A DNA stretch of 40,710 nucleotides. Origin: Pseudomonadota bacterium (GTDB lineage: Bacteria > Pseudomonadota > Gammaproteobacteria > Xanthomonadales > Rhodanobacteraceae). Under the pieces are notes generated by a model. That model searched no databases, had not been told where the DNA came from, and saw only the letters and a list, made by a program, of their open reading frames with translations. This document shows, in pieces, positions 8,264 through 16,695 of the stretch. Both the position numbers and the translations under genes were made by a program. Location of the stretch: the NCBI GenBank assembly GCA_021793575.1, contig JAJYSM010000028.1, forward strand, positions 1 to 40,710, read 5' to 3'. Position 1 is the first letter of the stretch. Each line of letters begins with the position of its first letter.

Positions 8264-9661
8264 ATGAATTCGATGTTGCCGATCGCCGATCTCGACCTGC
8301 GCCGCGCCACCCTGTGCCAACTGCTGCACTGGCTGGCGGTGGGGCGGGTGCAGCCGCAGACGCTGGCCGATGTCTATCAGGCGGCGATCGAGCGGATCAA
8401 TCCGCAGATCAATGCCTACATCGACCTGCGCTCGGGCCTGCTGCAGGAACAGGCGCGGACCGCCGACCGCCGCCGCCGCGAAGGTGTGATCGGCCGGCTC
8501 GACGGCATCCCGCTGGCGCTGAAAGACAACATCGACATGGCCGGCTGGCCGACCCGCGCCGGCCTGCCCACGCGTGAGAGGCCGGTGGAACACGACGCGC
8601 ACGTAGTGGCGCGGCTGCGCGCCTCCGGTGCCGTGCTGGTGGGCAAGACCAACATGGATGAGGGCGCGCTGGGCGCGGCCTGCGACAATCCGCATTTCGG
8701 CGCCACCCACAATCCGCATCGGCGCGGCTACAGCGCGGGCGGCTCTTCCGGCGGCGCGGCGGCGGCGGTGGCGGCGGGGCTGGCGGTGGCGGCGGTGGGT
8801 TCGGACAGCCTGGGCTCAATCCGCATCCCGGCCAGCTACTGCGGTGTGTACGCGCTCAAGCCCACGCACGGCGAAATCTCTGCACGCGGGCTGGTGCCGG
8901 CGGCGCGGCGGCTCGACGCGGTCGGCCTGCTGGCGCGCAGCGCGGGCGACCTCACCGTGCTGCTGCAGGTGCTGGCCGGCTACGACGCCGACGATGCGCG
9001 CTCGCGCCGCCGCCGCGTGGCGTTCGCGCTGCCGGACTGGGAGCCGGGTAACCTGCGCGCGGGCCTGCTGCCGGATCTGGTGGCGGTCGGCGTGCAGCCG
9101 GAGGTGATCGAGGTGTTCGAGGCGGCGAAGGCCAAGCTGCAGCACGCGCTGGGCGATCGCCGCACGGTCGATTTCGCCGACTGGGATTTCAGCCGCACCC
9201 GTCGCGCCGGCCTGCTGCTGATGGAGGCGGAGATGCTTGGCACCTTCGCCGCGGATCTGGCCGACGCCGTGCATCCGGTGTCGCCGCGGCTGCGCCGGCT
9301 GCTCGGCTTTGCCGCCAGCAATAGCGCGGCCGACTACGCGGTGGCCGACCGCGTGCTGGACGCGGCCACGCTGAAGATGCGCCGGCTGTTTGCGCAGGTT
9401 GATGTGCTGGTGCTGCCGACCACGCCGCAGGGCGCCTTCGCGCTGGACGGTCCGGTGCCCGAGTCGCAAGCCGACCTCACCAGCTTCGCCAGCCTCGCCG
9501 GCTGCCCGGCGGTAAGCCTGCCGATGGGCACGCTGCCAAACGGACTGCCAATCGGTCTGCAGCTGGTCGGCGCGCGCGGCTCGGATCTGCGCCTGCTGGA
9601 GCTGGCCTCGGTCTGCGCGGCCACGCTGGACGCCGAGCCCACGTATCCGGTCATGGCCTGA
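8264..9661 (+). CDS. Amidase-signature family hydrolase
   Basis: A 465-residue amidase-signature enzyme, a family that hydrolyses carboxylic amides with a Ser-cisSer-Lys triad. The catalytic Lys is K87 in [14 protein letters not shown]. The Gly/Ser-rich signature [19 protein letters not shown] carries the cis-Ser. The nucleophile is the last Ser of [23 protein letters not shown]. The usual consensus here is DTGGS or D-x-G-G-S; a Leu replaces the first Gly next to the oxyanion hole. No signal peptide is seen. The ATG at 8264 has AAGGAG about six bases upstream. GatB and GatC are absent nearby, and the length and context do not suggest GatA. Substrate unknown. It stands between the two-component operon and cysD as a single gene. 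Confidence 0.9.
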   Translation: MNSMLPIADLDLRRATLCQLLHWLAVGRVQPQTLADVYQAAIERINPQINAYIDLRSGLLQEQARTADRRRREGVIGRLDGIPLALKDNIDMAGWPTRAGLPTRERPVEHDAHVVARLRASGAVLVGKTNMDEGALGAACDNPHFGATHNPHRRGYSAGGSSGGAAAAVAAGLAVAAVGSDSLGSIRIPASYCGVYALKPTHGEISARGLVPAARRLDAVGLLARSAGDLTVLLQVLAGYDADDARSRRRRVAFALPDWEPGNLRAGLLPDLVAVGVQPEVIEVFEAAKAKLQHALGDRRTVDFADWDFSRTRRAGLLLMEAEMLGTFAADLADAVHPVSPRLRRLLGFAASNSAADYAVADRVLDAATLKMRRLFAQVDVLVLPTTPQGAFALDGPVPESQADLTSFASLAGCPAVSLPMGTLPNGLPIGLQLVGARGSDLRLLELASVCAATLDAEPTYPVMA

Positions 9662-9737
9662 CAGGGAGGTGCAAAGCGGGCGAGGGAAGTCGGGCCAGCG
9701 CGCGTGCGGCGGCAGCGTCCGGGACCGACCTGCGGAG

Positions 9738-9745
9738 TGACGTCT
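9738..9745. promoter_or_regulatory. Isolated Met-box-like octamer
   Basis: TGACGTCT matches seven of eight positions of the MetJ consensus AGACGTCT, but no neighbouring octamer matches. It lies 50 bases before the tandem boxes at 9796-9811 and could be an auxiliary site. Confidence 0.3.
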
Positions 9746-9795
9746 CCTTGATGCATCCACGAGGTGTCATGGTGTCCGGTTATGTCGATATGCAA

Positions 9796-9811
9796 AGACG
9801 TCTGGACGTCC
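9796..9811. promoter_or_regulatory. Tandem Met boxes (putative MetJ operator) upstream of cysD
   Basis: Two contiguous octamers read AGACGTCT GGACGTCC. The first is the perfect MetJ consensus and the second differs only at its two outer bases. MetJ binds as dimers on two or more adjacent 8-bp boxes. The site is 110 bases before the cysD ATG and about 26 bases before a possible -10, TATGAT (9838-9843). The MetJ-domain protein at 15802-16311 is the obvious candidate to bind it; this is inference from the motif. Confidence 0.7.
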
Positions 9812-9921
9812 GTCCGCCGAAAGCCTGCAAGGCGCATTATGATGGGCGGCCACGGACGGATGACCCCGCCATCCCGCCAACCTCCGTTTCGCCAGCACCC
9901 GATACCGAGTCTTTGCCTGCC

Positions 9922-10839
9922 ATGACGATGCCCGCGTTGCCGTTGCGAACCCACCTCGACGATCTCGAGGCCGAGAGCATCCACATCTTCCGCGAGGTGG
10001 CGGCGAACTTCCGCCGTCCGGTGATGCTGTATTCGATCGGCAAGGATTCCTCCGTGCTGTTGCATCTGCTGCGCAAGGCGTTTTATCCGGCGCGGCCGCC
10101 GATGCCGCTGCTGCACGTGGACACCACCTGGAAGTTCCGCGAGATGATCGCCTTGCGCGAGCAGGTGGCGACGGCCGGCGACGTGGACGTACTGGTGCAC
10201 ATCAACCAGGACGGCGTGCGCCAGGGTATCTCCCCGCTGACGCACGGCGCCACCGTGCACACCGATCTGATGAAGACGGTGGCGCTGAAGCAGGCGCTGG
10301 ACCAGCACGGTTTCGATGCGGCGATAGGTGGCGCCCGCCGCGACGAGGAGAAGTCGCGCGCGAAGGAACGCATCTTCTCTTTCCGCACCGCGCAGCATCG
10401 CTGGGATCCGAAACAGCAGCGGCCGGAGTTCTGGCACACCTACAACACCTTCATCCACCCGGGCGAGAGCGTGCGGGTGTTTCCGCTGTCCAACTGGACC
10501 GAGATGGACGTGTGGCTGTACATCCGCCGCGAGAACATTCCGGTGGTGCCGCTGTACTTCGCCAAGCCGCGTCCGGTGGTCGAACGCGACGGCGCGCTGA
10601 TCATGGTCGACGACGAGCGGTTCACCCTGCGCGCGGGCGAGACGGTGCAGCAGCGCGAGGTGCGCTTTCGCACGCTGGGCTGCTATCCGCTCACCGGCGC
10701 GGTGGCATCAACGGCCGACACGCTGGACAAGATCATCGAGGAGATGGCCAGCTCGCGAAGTTCCGAGCGGCAGGGGCGGGTGATCGACCAGGACCCCGGC
10801 GCCTCGATGGAGCGCAAGAAGCAGGAGGGCTATTTCTGA
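9922..10839 (+). CDS. cysD: Sulfate adenylyltransferase small subunit CysD
   Basis: CysD, with CysN, makes adenosine 5'-phosphosulfate from ATP and sulfate, the first step of sulfate assimilation. The 305-residue product is close to the usual 302. It has the PP-loop ATP pyrophosphatase motif [14 protein letters not shown] near residue 37, and the conserved [30 protein letters not shown] and the C-terminal [12 protein letters not shown] 9922 (with a second ATG at 9928) is chosen because CysD families begin with a short lead before LDDLEAESI; the longer open frame from 9748 would run through the Met boxes. There is no strong Shine-Dalgarno. Its TGA shares a base with the cysNC ATG (TGATG), so translation is coupled. 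Confidence 0.96.
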   Translation: MTMPALPLRTHLDDLEAESIHIFREVAANFRRPVMLYSIGKDSSVLLHLLRKAFYPARPPMPLLHVDTTWKFREMIALREQVATAGDVDVLVHINQDGVRQGISPLTHGATVHTDLMKTVALKQALDQHGFDAAIGGARRDEEKSRAKERIFSFRTAQHRWDPKQQRPEFWHTYNTFIHPGESVRVFPLSNWTEMDVWLYIRRENIPVVPLYFAKPRPVVERDGALIMVDDERFTLRAGETVQQREVRFRTLGCYPLTGAVASTADTLDKIIEEMASSRSSERQGRVIDQDPGASMERKKQEGYF

Positions 10840-12725
10840 TGAGCACGTCGACCGGCACCGGCATGAATGCAGCGCGAGGCTTGCTGCGCTTCATCACCTG
10901 CGGCAGCGTGGACGACGGCAAGAGCACCCTGCTGGGGCGACTGCTGTACGACGCCGGCATGCTGGCCGACGACCAGCTCGCCGCGCTGGCGCGCGATAGC
11001 CGCCGGCAGCACGCGGATGCGCCCGATGCCCTCGATTTCTCGCTGCTGGTCGACGGGCTCGACGCCGAGCGCGAGCAGGGCATCACCATCGACGTGGCCT
11101 ACCGTTATTTCCAGACCGCACGGCGCAGCTTCATCGTGGCCGACTGTCCGGGACACGAGCAGTACACGCGCAACATGGCCACCGGCGCATCCAACGCCGA
11201 GCTGGCGGTGGTGCTGGTGGACGCGCGCAAGGGCCTGCTGGCGCAGACGCGCCGACACACTTATATATGTGCGTTGCTGGGTATTCGCCACGTGGTGCTG
11301 GCGGTCAACAAGATGGATCTGGTCGACCACGACGAGACCGTGTATGCCGCCATCACGGCGCAATACCGGCGACTGGCGCAGGAGCTGGGCGTCAGCCAGG
11401 TGCAGTGCCTGCCGGTGGTGGCGCCCACCGGCGACAACGTGGGCGCGCGCTCGGCGCGGATGCCCTGGTACGACGGCCCCTGCCTGCTGGAGCTGCTGGA
11501 GTCGGCTGACGTGACCCCATTCCGCGCGGAGGATTTCCGCCTGCCGGTGCAGTGGGTCAACCGTCCGGACCACACGTTTCGTGGCTACGCCGGCACCATC
11601 TGCGGCGGCAGTGTCAGCGTGGGCGACGAAATCATCGTGCAGCCCGGCCTGCAGCGGGCGCGCATCGAACGCATCGTCGGCACCGGTGGCGAGCTCGCAC
11701 GCGCGTCGGCCGGCGAGGCGGTGACGCTGTGCCTGCATCGCGAAGTGGATGTCAGTCGCGGCGACGTGATCGCCGACGCGCTGCGGCCGGCGGCGGTGGC
11801 CGACCAGTTCGCCTGTCATCTGCTGTGGCTGGGCGATGCGCCGCTGCTGCCCAGCCGCACCTACCGGCTGAAGATCGGCACGCGCACGGTCAACGCGCGG
11901 GTGATGTCGATCAAGTACAAGGTCGATGTCAACAGCCAGTCGCGGCTGGCGGCGCGGCATCTGGATCTCAACGAGGTGGGCTGCTGCACGCTGAGCCTGG
12001 ACGAGCCGATCGCATTCGAGCCGTATGCGCTCAATCGCACGCTGGGCGGATTGATCCTGATCGACCGCCAGAGCAACGCCACGGTGGCCTGCGGCATGCT
12101 TGACTTCGCGCTGGAGCGCTCGTCCAACGTGCACTGGCAGCATGTCGACATCGACAAGTCGGTGCGCGGCGCAAGCAAGGGCCAGCAGCCGCTGTGTTTG
12201 TGGTTCACCGGACTGTCCGGCGCCGGCAAGTCGACCATCGCCAACCTGCTCGAGCGCCGCCTGCACGCGCTCGGCTATCACACCTACCTGCTCGACGGCG
12301 ACAACGTGCGCCACGGCATCAACAAGGATCTTGGTTTCACCCCCGAGGATCGCGTGGAGAACATCCGCCGCATCGCCGAGGTGGCGCATCTGATGGTGGA
12401 CGCGGGACTGATCGTGCTGGTCAGCGCGATCTCGCCGTACCGCAGCGAGCGGCGCTCGGCGTGCGAGCTGTTCGATGATGGCGAGTTCCTGGAGGTATTC
12501 GTGGATGCGCCGCTGGCGGTGTGCGAGCAGCGCGATCCGAAGGGCCTGTACCAGAAGGCCCGCGCCGGCGCGATCCGCAACTTCACCGGCATCGACGCGC
12601 CGTACGAACGGCCCGAGGCGCCGGACATGCATCTGCACACCGACGGCCAGCGCGCCGAGCTGCTTGCCGAACAGCTCACCGAACAGCTGCTCGCACGCCA
12701 GGGGGGTGGGCCCGGCTCGGCGTGA
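10839..12725 (+). CDS. cysNC: Bifunctional CysN-CysC: sulfate adenylyltransferase GTPase subunit fused to APS kinase
   Basis: A 628-residue fusion. Residues 1 to about 435 are CysN, the GTPase that drives APS synthesis with CysD: P-loop GSVDDGKS at 22-29, G3 in [18 protein letters not shown]4 NKMDL, then EF-Tu-like beta-barrel domains. Residues from about 440 are APS kinase (CysC), which phosphorylates APS to PAPS: P-loop GLSGAGKST at 458-466, [17 protein letters not shown], and [20 protein letters not shown]. NodQ/CysNC fusions are common in proteobacteria. Both active sites look intact. The start overlaps the cysD stop, and the stop (12723-12725) overlaps a GTG start of the next gene. PAPS reductase and sulfite reductase genes are not in the window. 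Confidence 0.96.
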   Translation: MSTSTGTGMNAARGLLRFITCGSVDDGKSTLLGRLLYDAGMLADDQLAALARDSRRQHADAPDALDFSLLVDGLDAEREQGITIDVAYRYFQTARRSFIVADCPGHEQYTRNMATGASNAELAVVLVDARKGLLAQTRRHTYICALLGIRHVVLAVNKMDLVDHDETVYAAITAQYRRLAQELGVSQVQCLPVVAPTGDNVGARSARMPWYDGPCLLELLESADVTPFRAEDFRLPVQWVNRPDHTFRGYAGTICGGSVSVGDEIIVQPGLQRARIERIVGTGGELARASAGEAVTLCLHREVDVSRGDVIADALRPAAVADQFACHLLWLGDAPLLPSRTYRLKIGTRTVNARVMSIKYKVDVNSQSRLAARHLDLNEVGCCTLSLDEPIAFEPYALNRTLGGLILIDRQSNATVACGMLDFALERSSNVHWQHVDIDKSVRGASKGQQPLCLWFTGLSGAGKSTIANLLERRLHALGYHTYLLDGDNVRHGINKDLGFTPEDRVENIRRIAEVAHLMVDAGLIVLVSAISPYRSERRSACELFDDGEFLEVFVDAPLAVCEQRDPKGLYQKARAGAIRNFTGIDAPYERPEAPDMHLHTDGQRAELLAEQLTEQLLARQGGGPGSA

Positions 12726-13381
12726 GCAGGCGCGACGATGGTGTGGCGCGGCAGGCACGGCTTGCCGGCTTGGTGCTGCCGTCGCCCGGCTGGCGGCCGC
12801 TGGCGCTGCCGGAGGCACAGGTGACGTTCGATCCGTGCTGGCTGCCACCGCACGAAGCGGACGCATTGCTCGCCGTGCTCAGCGCCACCATCCCGTGGCG
12901 GACCCATCGCATCCGCCTGTTCGGTCGCGAGGTGGTCTCGCCCCGGCTCAGCTGCTGGATCGGCGACGCCGGTGTCGACTACACCTATTCCGGCACCTGC
13001 TTCAGGCCGCAGCCGTGGCCGCCGGCGCTGGCTGCCTTGCGTGAACGTATCGCGGCCGCCTGCGACACGCGCTTCAACAGCGTGCTCGCCAACCTGTACC
13101 GGGACGGCAACGATTCGATGGGCTGGCACAGCGACGACGAGCCCGAGCTGGGTGCGCAACCGGTGATCGCCTCGCTCAGCCTGGGCGCCGAGCGCGTGTT
13201 TCGGCTGCGCCGGCGGCTGCCGCCGGCAGCGATGCTGCGCCTGGAGCTGCCGCACGGCAGCCTGCTGCGCATGGCTGGCGACACCCAGCGCCTGTACCAA
13301 CACGAGCTGCCCAAGTCGCGTGCGGTGACAGCGGCGCGAATCAACCTCACTTTCCGTTGGGTGCAGCCGCGCCGCGTCTGA
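12722..13381 (+). CDS. AlkB-like Fe(II)/2-oxoglutarate dioxygenase
   Basis: A 219-residue member of the AlkB family, resembling the ALKBH2/3-like bacterial group that demethylates alkylated bases in DNA or RNA. The iron triad is visible: H136 and D138 in [12 protein letters not shown], and H194 in LYQHELPKS. The 2-oxoglutarate-binding RINLTFR lies near the C-terminus. The substrate loop [20 protein letters not shown] is typical. The open frame extends upstream inside cysNC in another frame; the GTG at 12722 overlaps the cysNC stop (GTGA) and gives a family-like length, with GTG 12743 as alternative. Overlap with cysNC suggests read-through from that operon, so expression may follow sulfur supply. 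Start less certain than identity. Confidence 0.88.
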   Translation: MSRRDDGVARQARLAGLVLPSPGWRPLALPEAQVTFDPCWLPPHEADALLAVLSATIPWRTHRIRLFGREVVSPRLSCWIGDAGVDYTYSGTCFRPQPWPPALAALRERIAAACDTRFNSVLANLYRDGNDSMGWHSDDEPELGAQPVIASLSLGAERVFRLRRRLPPAAMLRLELPHGSLLRMAGDTQRLYQHELPKSRAVTAARINLTFRWVQPRRV

Positions 13382-13419
13382 ATCCATCCGTCGATGGCGG
13401 TACGCGGGAGCGTCTGCGG

Positions 13420-13448
13420 TTGGATTGCCGCGAGGCGGCGGCGATAAT
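13420..13448 (+). promoter_or_regulatory. Putative sigma-70 promoter of gcvT
   Basis: TTGGAT (13420-13425) and GATAAT (13443-13448) are separated by 17 bases and lie 30 bases before the gcvT ATG at 13478. The leader would be about 25 bases, too short for a glycine riboswitch. Confidence 0.55.
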
Positions 13449-13477
13449 AATGCACTTTCCCGCCAGGCGCCGCCGCA

Positions 13478-14578
13478 ATGACCGACCAGACCATACTCAA
13501 CGCCACCCATCGTGCGCTTGGCGCCCGCATGGTCGACTTCGGTGGCTGGGACATGCCGATCAACTACGGCTCGCAGATCGAGGAGCATCACGCGGTGCGC
13601 CGTGATGCCGGCATGTTCGACGTCTCGCACATGACTGTGATCGACTTGCATGGTCCGCGCACGCGCGAATTTCTGCGCTATCTGCTGGCCAACAGCGTCG
13701 ACAAGCTGAAGGTCACCGGCAAAGCGCTGTACTCATGCATGCTGAACGAGCGCGGCGGCGTGATCGACGATCTGATCGTGTACCTCTTCGACGAGGCGCA
13801 TTTCCGACTGGTGGTGAATGCGGCCACCCGCGCCAAGGATCTGGCATGGATCGAGCAGCAGGCCGAGGCGTTCGACGTCGAGGTCCGGGAGCGGCCCGAG
13901 TTCGCCATGATCGCGGTGCAGGGACCGAACGCGCGCAGCAAGGTATTTTCCCTGCTGCACGAGGTCGACCGCCCGCGCATCGAAAAGCTCGGCAAATTCG
14001 CCGCCGCCGCCGCGCAGGGTCCGCACGGCATGCCGCTGTTCGTGGCGCGCACCGGTTACACCGGCGAGGACGGCTTCGAGATCATCGTGCCGAATGAGCA
14101 TGCCGTCGCGCTGTGGCAGGCACTGCTCGCTGCGGGCGTGAAGCCGGCCGGACTCGGCGCACGCGACACGCTGCGGCTGGAGGCCGGCATGAACCTGTAT
14201 GGCCAGGACATGGACGAGGCCGTCTCCCCGTGGGAGGCCAACCTGGGCTGGACCATTGCGCTCGACGCAGGCCGTGATTTCATCGGCCGCGCCGCGCTGG
14301 AGGCGCAGCAGGCCGCCGGCGTCAAGCGCGTGATGGTGGGCCTGGTGCTGGACGGCAAGGGCGTGCTGCGGCACGGTCAGAAGGTGCTCACCGCGCTGGG
14401 CGAGGGCGAGATCCTCTCCGGCAGCTTTGCGCCCACGCTGGAGAAGGCTGTGGCCTTTGCGCGCATCCCGGCGGGCGATCCCGGTGCCATCCGCGTGGAC
14501 ATCCGCGGTCGCGAAGTGCCGGTGCGGCTGGTGAAATATCCGTTCGTGCGCGACGGCAAGCCGTGTGTGGGCATCTGA
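13478..14578 (+). CDS. gcvT: Glycine cleavage system T protein (aminomethyltransferase)
   Basis: GcvT releases ammonia from the aminomethyl group carried on lipoyl-GcvH and passes the one-carbon unit to tetrahydrofolate. The 366-residue protein has the family landmarks [20 protein letters not shown] at the start, [55 protein letters not shown] and the C-terminal [10 protein letters not shown]. Length matches E. coli GcvT (364). It is followed after 91 bases by gcvH; the P protein is not in the window. A promoter-like pair precedes it. Confidence 0.97.
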   Translation: MTDQTILNATHRALGARMVDFGGWDMPINYGSQIEEHHAVRRDAGMFDVSHMTVIDLHGPRTREFLRYLLANSVDKLKVTGKALYSCMLNERGGVIDDLIVYLFDEAHFRLVVNAATRAKDLAWIEQQAEAFDVEVRERPEFAMIAVQGPNARSKVFSLLHEVDRPRIEKLGKFAAAAAQGPHGMPLFVARTGYTGEDGFEIIVPNEHAVALWQALLAAGVKPAGLGARDTLRLEAGMNLYGQDMDEAVSPWEANLGWTIALDAGRDFIGRAALEAQQAAGVKRVMVGLVLDGKGVLRHGQKVLTALGEGEILSGSFAPTLEKAVAFARIPAGDPGAIRVDIRGREVPVRLVKYPFVRDGKPCVGI

Positions 14579-14598
14579 GGCTTGCCGTCGCGGGTACA

Positions 14599-14627
14599 TT
14601 TTGTCGTGCAGCCGATACGGTTAGAAT
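14599..14627 (+). promoter_or_regulatory. Putative promoter of gcvH
   Basis: TTTTGT (14599-14604), a 17-base gap and TAGAAT (14622-14627) lie 42 bases before the gcvH ATG at 14670, so gcvH may be transcribed separately from gcvT as well as with it. The -35 is poor; TTGTCG two bases later would give only a 15-base spacer. Confidence 0.4.
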
Positions 14628-14669
14628 CGGCGCACTTCCCCTGACTTCCATCAACCACTGGATCCGATC

Positions 14670-15065
14670 ATGAGCGAGATTCCCGGCGATCTGAAATTCC
14701 TCAAGTCCCACGAATGGGCCCGCGTCGAGGACGACGGCCTGATTCGGGTGGGCATCTCCGACCATGCGCAGGCCCAGCTCGGTGACCTGGTCTACGTCGA
14801 GCTGCCGGAAGTTGGCGCCAGCGTGAAAGCCGGTAGCGGCGCGGCGGTGGTGGAGTCGGTCAAGGCCGCCTCGGACATCTACGCGCCGGTCTCCGGCGAG
14901 ATCGTCGAGGTCAACGAGTCGCTCAGCGACAAGCCGGAAATCATCAACGAGGATGCCTACGGCGAAGGCTGGATCTTCCTGGTGCGTGCCAGCGATCGCA
15001 GCGAACTGGACGAGCTGCTCGACGCCAACGCCTATGAAGAGCTGATCGAGAACGACGACCACTGA
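14670..15065 (+). CDS. gcvH: Glycine cleavage system H protein
   Basis: GcvH is the lipoylated shuttle of the glycine cleavage complex. The 131-residue product has the lipoylation site K65 in [19 protein letters not shown] and the usual N-terminal [16 protein letters not shown] and C-terminal [12 protein letters not shown]. Length matches the family (about 129). It follows gcvT by 91 bases and has its own promoter-like sequence. A perfect 22-bp hairpin begins 13 bases after the stop. Confidence 0.97.
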   Translation: MSEIPGDLKFLKSHEWARVEDDGLIRVGISDHAQAQLGDLVYVELPEVGASVKAGSGAAVVESVKAASDIYAPVSGEIVEVNESLSDKPEIINEDAYGEGWIFLVRASDRSELDELLDANAYEELIENDDH

Positions 15066-15077
15066 TTCGTCAGTCTG

Positions 15078-15126
15078 CCGCGCAAACGAGATCGGCCGCG
15101 TTTTGCGGCCGATCTCGTTTGCGCGG
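15078..15126. terminator. Perfect 22-bp hairpin after gcvH
   Basis: Arms 15078-15099 and 15105-15126 are exact reverse complements around a GTTTT loop, starting with CCGCGCAAAC. There is no T-run on either side, so this is not a standard intrinsic terminator. It may stabilise 3' ends or act bidirectionally. Confidence 0.65.
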
Positions 15127-15614
15127 TGCACTCGAGCACAAGGCTGTTTCGCGTGTTCGACCCCGCCGCGGACCGAGATCACGGGAACGATGGGTCCGCA
15201 CATCAGGCATGACGTCCAGCCGGCGATCAGACGCATGTGGCCATGGTCGCGGCGTGAGTGAGTGATCGGTACATGCATGCAGCCTTGGCCTGCGGCGTAC
15301 ACGCCGGCTTGCGCAGTGCGGCGAATCAATCCAGGAGTGTCGGCACGTCGCGATGATGCGTCCGATGCTGCCGCCTCGACACGGAATGGAGCTTCCTGTT
15401 GCCATTGATCGGCACGTTCCGGACCGAACGCGAAAAATATTTTTGGTCCGACGGGATGGCTTCAGTCGCGCCCCGTTCATCTCTTGCCGCAGATCGACAG
15501 GGCGAAACTCGTGTGCTGCAATCGGCAGTGTGTGCGAAGAATGTTTCGGATCGCGTGAATGCGAATTCGCGACAAACCCATGTGCGAAGCGGCTTGCACG
15601 GATTCTTGTAAATC

Positions 15615-15642
15615 TTCAAGTTTTTATATATGGACGTATAGA
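15615..15642 (+). promoter_or_regulatory. Possible promoter overlapping the Met boxes
   Basis: TTCAAG (15615-15620), a 16-base gap and TATAGA (15637-15642). The -10 lies within the Met-box pair, so a bound MetJ would block polymerase. Both hexamers are imperfect. A second candidate nearer the gene is TTGACA (15746-15751) with TAGCTT 17 bases on. Confidence 0.4.
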
Positions 15643-15647
15643 CGTCT
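15632..15647. promoter_or_regulatory. Tandem Met boxes (putative autoregulatory MetJ operator)
   Basis: Two adjacent octamers read GGACGTAT AGACGTCT. The second is the perfect MetJ consensus and the first matches six of eight. The 14-bp sequence TATAGACGTCTATA (15637-15650) is itself a perfect palindrome set in an AT-rich stretch. It is 154 bases before the MetJ-H1 start codon on the same strand, which fits autoregulation. Confidence 0.7.
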
Positions 15648-15801
15648 ATATATAAATATCACAAACCAGTCGACACCCTTGCTGCTGCTGGTTTTGCAAG
15701 GCTCGAAGTGGCAGTGAGGCGGCTTGATTCCATGGTTGAAATCCATTGACAGTTGAAATCTTCCGGAATAGCTTTCGCTTCAGATCATAGGGAACGGCAC
15801 C

Positions 15802-16311
15802 ATGGCAACATCGAAATTCATCAAGCCTTATGTCGAGCACGGTGCAAAAGCCGATGCGGTACGCAAGATCACCGTCTCGATTCCGCTGCATGTTTTACGG
15901 ATGCTTTCCGACTTGCGCACCGAGCGCCAAGTGAAAAATTTTCGGCACGCCACCAACAGCGATTTGTTGGTCGAGGCGTTCCTGCACGCTTTTACTGGGC
16001 AACCACTGCCAACTGATGAGGAGCTGAGACGAACTATGGCCACTGCCAAGAAATCCGCTGCAAAGAAACCGGCCGCCAAGAAGGCCGCCAAATCCACTGT
16101 GAAGAAAGTCGCTGCCAAGAAGCCGGCAGTCAAGAAAGTGGCTGCCAAGAAACCGGCCGCCAAGAAAGCTGCTGCGAAGAAGCCGGCGGCTGCCAAGAAG
16201 GCTGCCGTGAAGAAGGTTGCAAAAAAGGCTGCGCCGAAGAAGGCCGCCGTCAAGAAGGCTGCACCGGCCAAAGTGATGAAAGTCACCAAGACCGCCAAGG
16301 CGAAGAAGTAA
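15802..16311 (+). CDS. MetJ-like ribbon-helix-helix repressor fused to a histone-H1-like lysine tail
   Basis: A 169-residue protein of two very different parts. Residues 1-77 closely match E. coli MetJ, the SAM-dependent repressor of methionine genes: [15 protein letters not shown] is the DNA-reading beta strand and helix A, with K22 and T24 at the positions that touch Met-box bases. [19 protein letters not shown] (46-64) is helix B, followed by TGQPLP, the region next to the SAM pocket. MetJ normally continues for about 30 more residues including a third helix; here that part is missing. Residues 79-169 are instead about 35 Lys with Ala, Pro and Val in [13 protein letters not shown] repeats, like bacterial H1-like nucleoid proteins (AlgP, Hc1 type). 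The tail begins at an in-frame ATG (16036) with the classical H1-like start [21 protein letters not shown] precedes ATG 15802 by eight bases. Likely a Met/Cys regulon repressor; the tail's role and SAM response are inference. Confidence 0.88.
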   Translation: MATSKFIKPYVEHGAKADAVRKITVSIPLHVLRMLSDLRTERQVKNFRHATNSDLLVEAFLHAFTGQPLPTDEELRRTMATAKKSAAKKPAAKKAAKSTVKKVAAKKPAVKKVAAKKPAAKKAAAKKPAAAKKAAVKKVAKKAAPKKAAVKKAAPAKVMKVTKTAKAKK

Positions 16312-16347
16312 GTTAGCAAGCAACACAGAAATCCGCGTTACGAATTT

Positions 16348-16377
16348 CTCTCCCCGCGGTGCCCAGCGCGGGGAGAG
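16348..16377. terminator. Hairpin after the MetJ-H1 gene
   Basis: CTCTCCCCGCG (16348-16358) and CGCGGGGAGAG (16367-16377) are perfect 11-bp arms around an 8-base loop, 36 bases after the stop. No T-run follows. Confidence 0.5.
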
Positions 16378-16392
16378 CACTTCGAAAGACTT

Positions 16393-16416
16393 CGTCCCGG
16401 CCAGTCCGGGACGTTT
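16393..16416 (+). terminator. Second hairpin with short T-run
   Basis: CGTCCCGG (16393-16400) and CCGGGACG (16406-16413) pair around CCAGT and are followed by TTTCGTT. Together with the hairpin 16 bases upstream it probably ends MetJ-H1 transcripts. Confidence 0.5.
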
Positions 16417-16695
16417 CGTTTCCGGCATTGCAAGACGCGCCCCGACGCCGGCCGTCGAGGTGTCCGCAGACGCCATCCGGTTCGTTGACCGCACTTCCGA
16501 GGATCGCATTCTGCAGGAAAACACCACCCGACCGGCACGGGCCTTTGTCTGCGTCGTGTCGTGGCGGCGTCCGGATTTGCCGTGCTGCCTCATTGGAGTT
16601 ACCTTTCGCACATCCGCGCCGCGGCGAGTCCGGGGGACTCATCGCTCCTACAGGGGGAAAAAGCGCGGGTATCTGTCGACACTCAGCGAGAGACC

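Larger units (their letters stand above)
15127..15801. other. Long intergenic region before the MetJ-H1 gene
   Basis: These 675 bases have no gene I can support; short open frames on both strands look random. The base composition falls from GC-rich to AT-rich towards 15600-15660. Notable parts: an inverted repeat CGGACC/GGTCCG (15420-15425 and 15445-15450) enclosing AAAAATATTTTT (15433-15444), Met boxes at 15632-15647, and TTGACA at 15746-15751. Confidence 0.6.
16312..16695 (+). other. Intergenic region with two hairpins, MetJ-H1 to tonB-like gene
   Basis: These 384 bases hold two hairpins near the MetJ-H1 end (16348-16377 and 16393-16416) and then about 280 bases without a feature I can name. 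The reading frame of the tonB-like gene is open upstream to 16561 but has no family-like sequence before ATG 16696. Confidence 0.5.

Noticed and set aside
9662-9921. SAM riboswitch or T-box before cysD
   Set aside because: No terminator hairpin with T-run and no recognisable aptamer core; the Met boxes explain the region better.
13381-13477. Glycine riboswitch before gcvT
   Set aside because: Only 96 bases separate the genes and a promoter occupies 13420-13448, leaving too little leader.
13616-13885. GACGTC motifs inside gcvT as extra Met boxes
   Set aside because: They are single, lie in coding sequence and encode conserved residues (F-D-V); no tandem octamers adjoin them.
15070-15655. Small genes in the gap before MetJ-H1 on either strand (up to 136 codons)
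   Set aside because: No ribosome binding sites, no recognisable sequence, and one overlaps the gcvH hairpin; composition looks non-coding.
16036-16290. Short tandem repeats in DNA (GCTGCCAAGAAGCCGGC-like), possible minisatellite or CRISPR
   Set aside because: The repeats encode the AAKKP units of the H1-like tail in frame, differ in length, and have no spacers.
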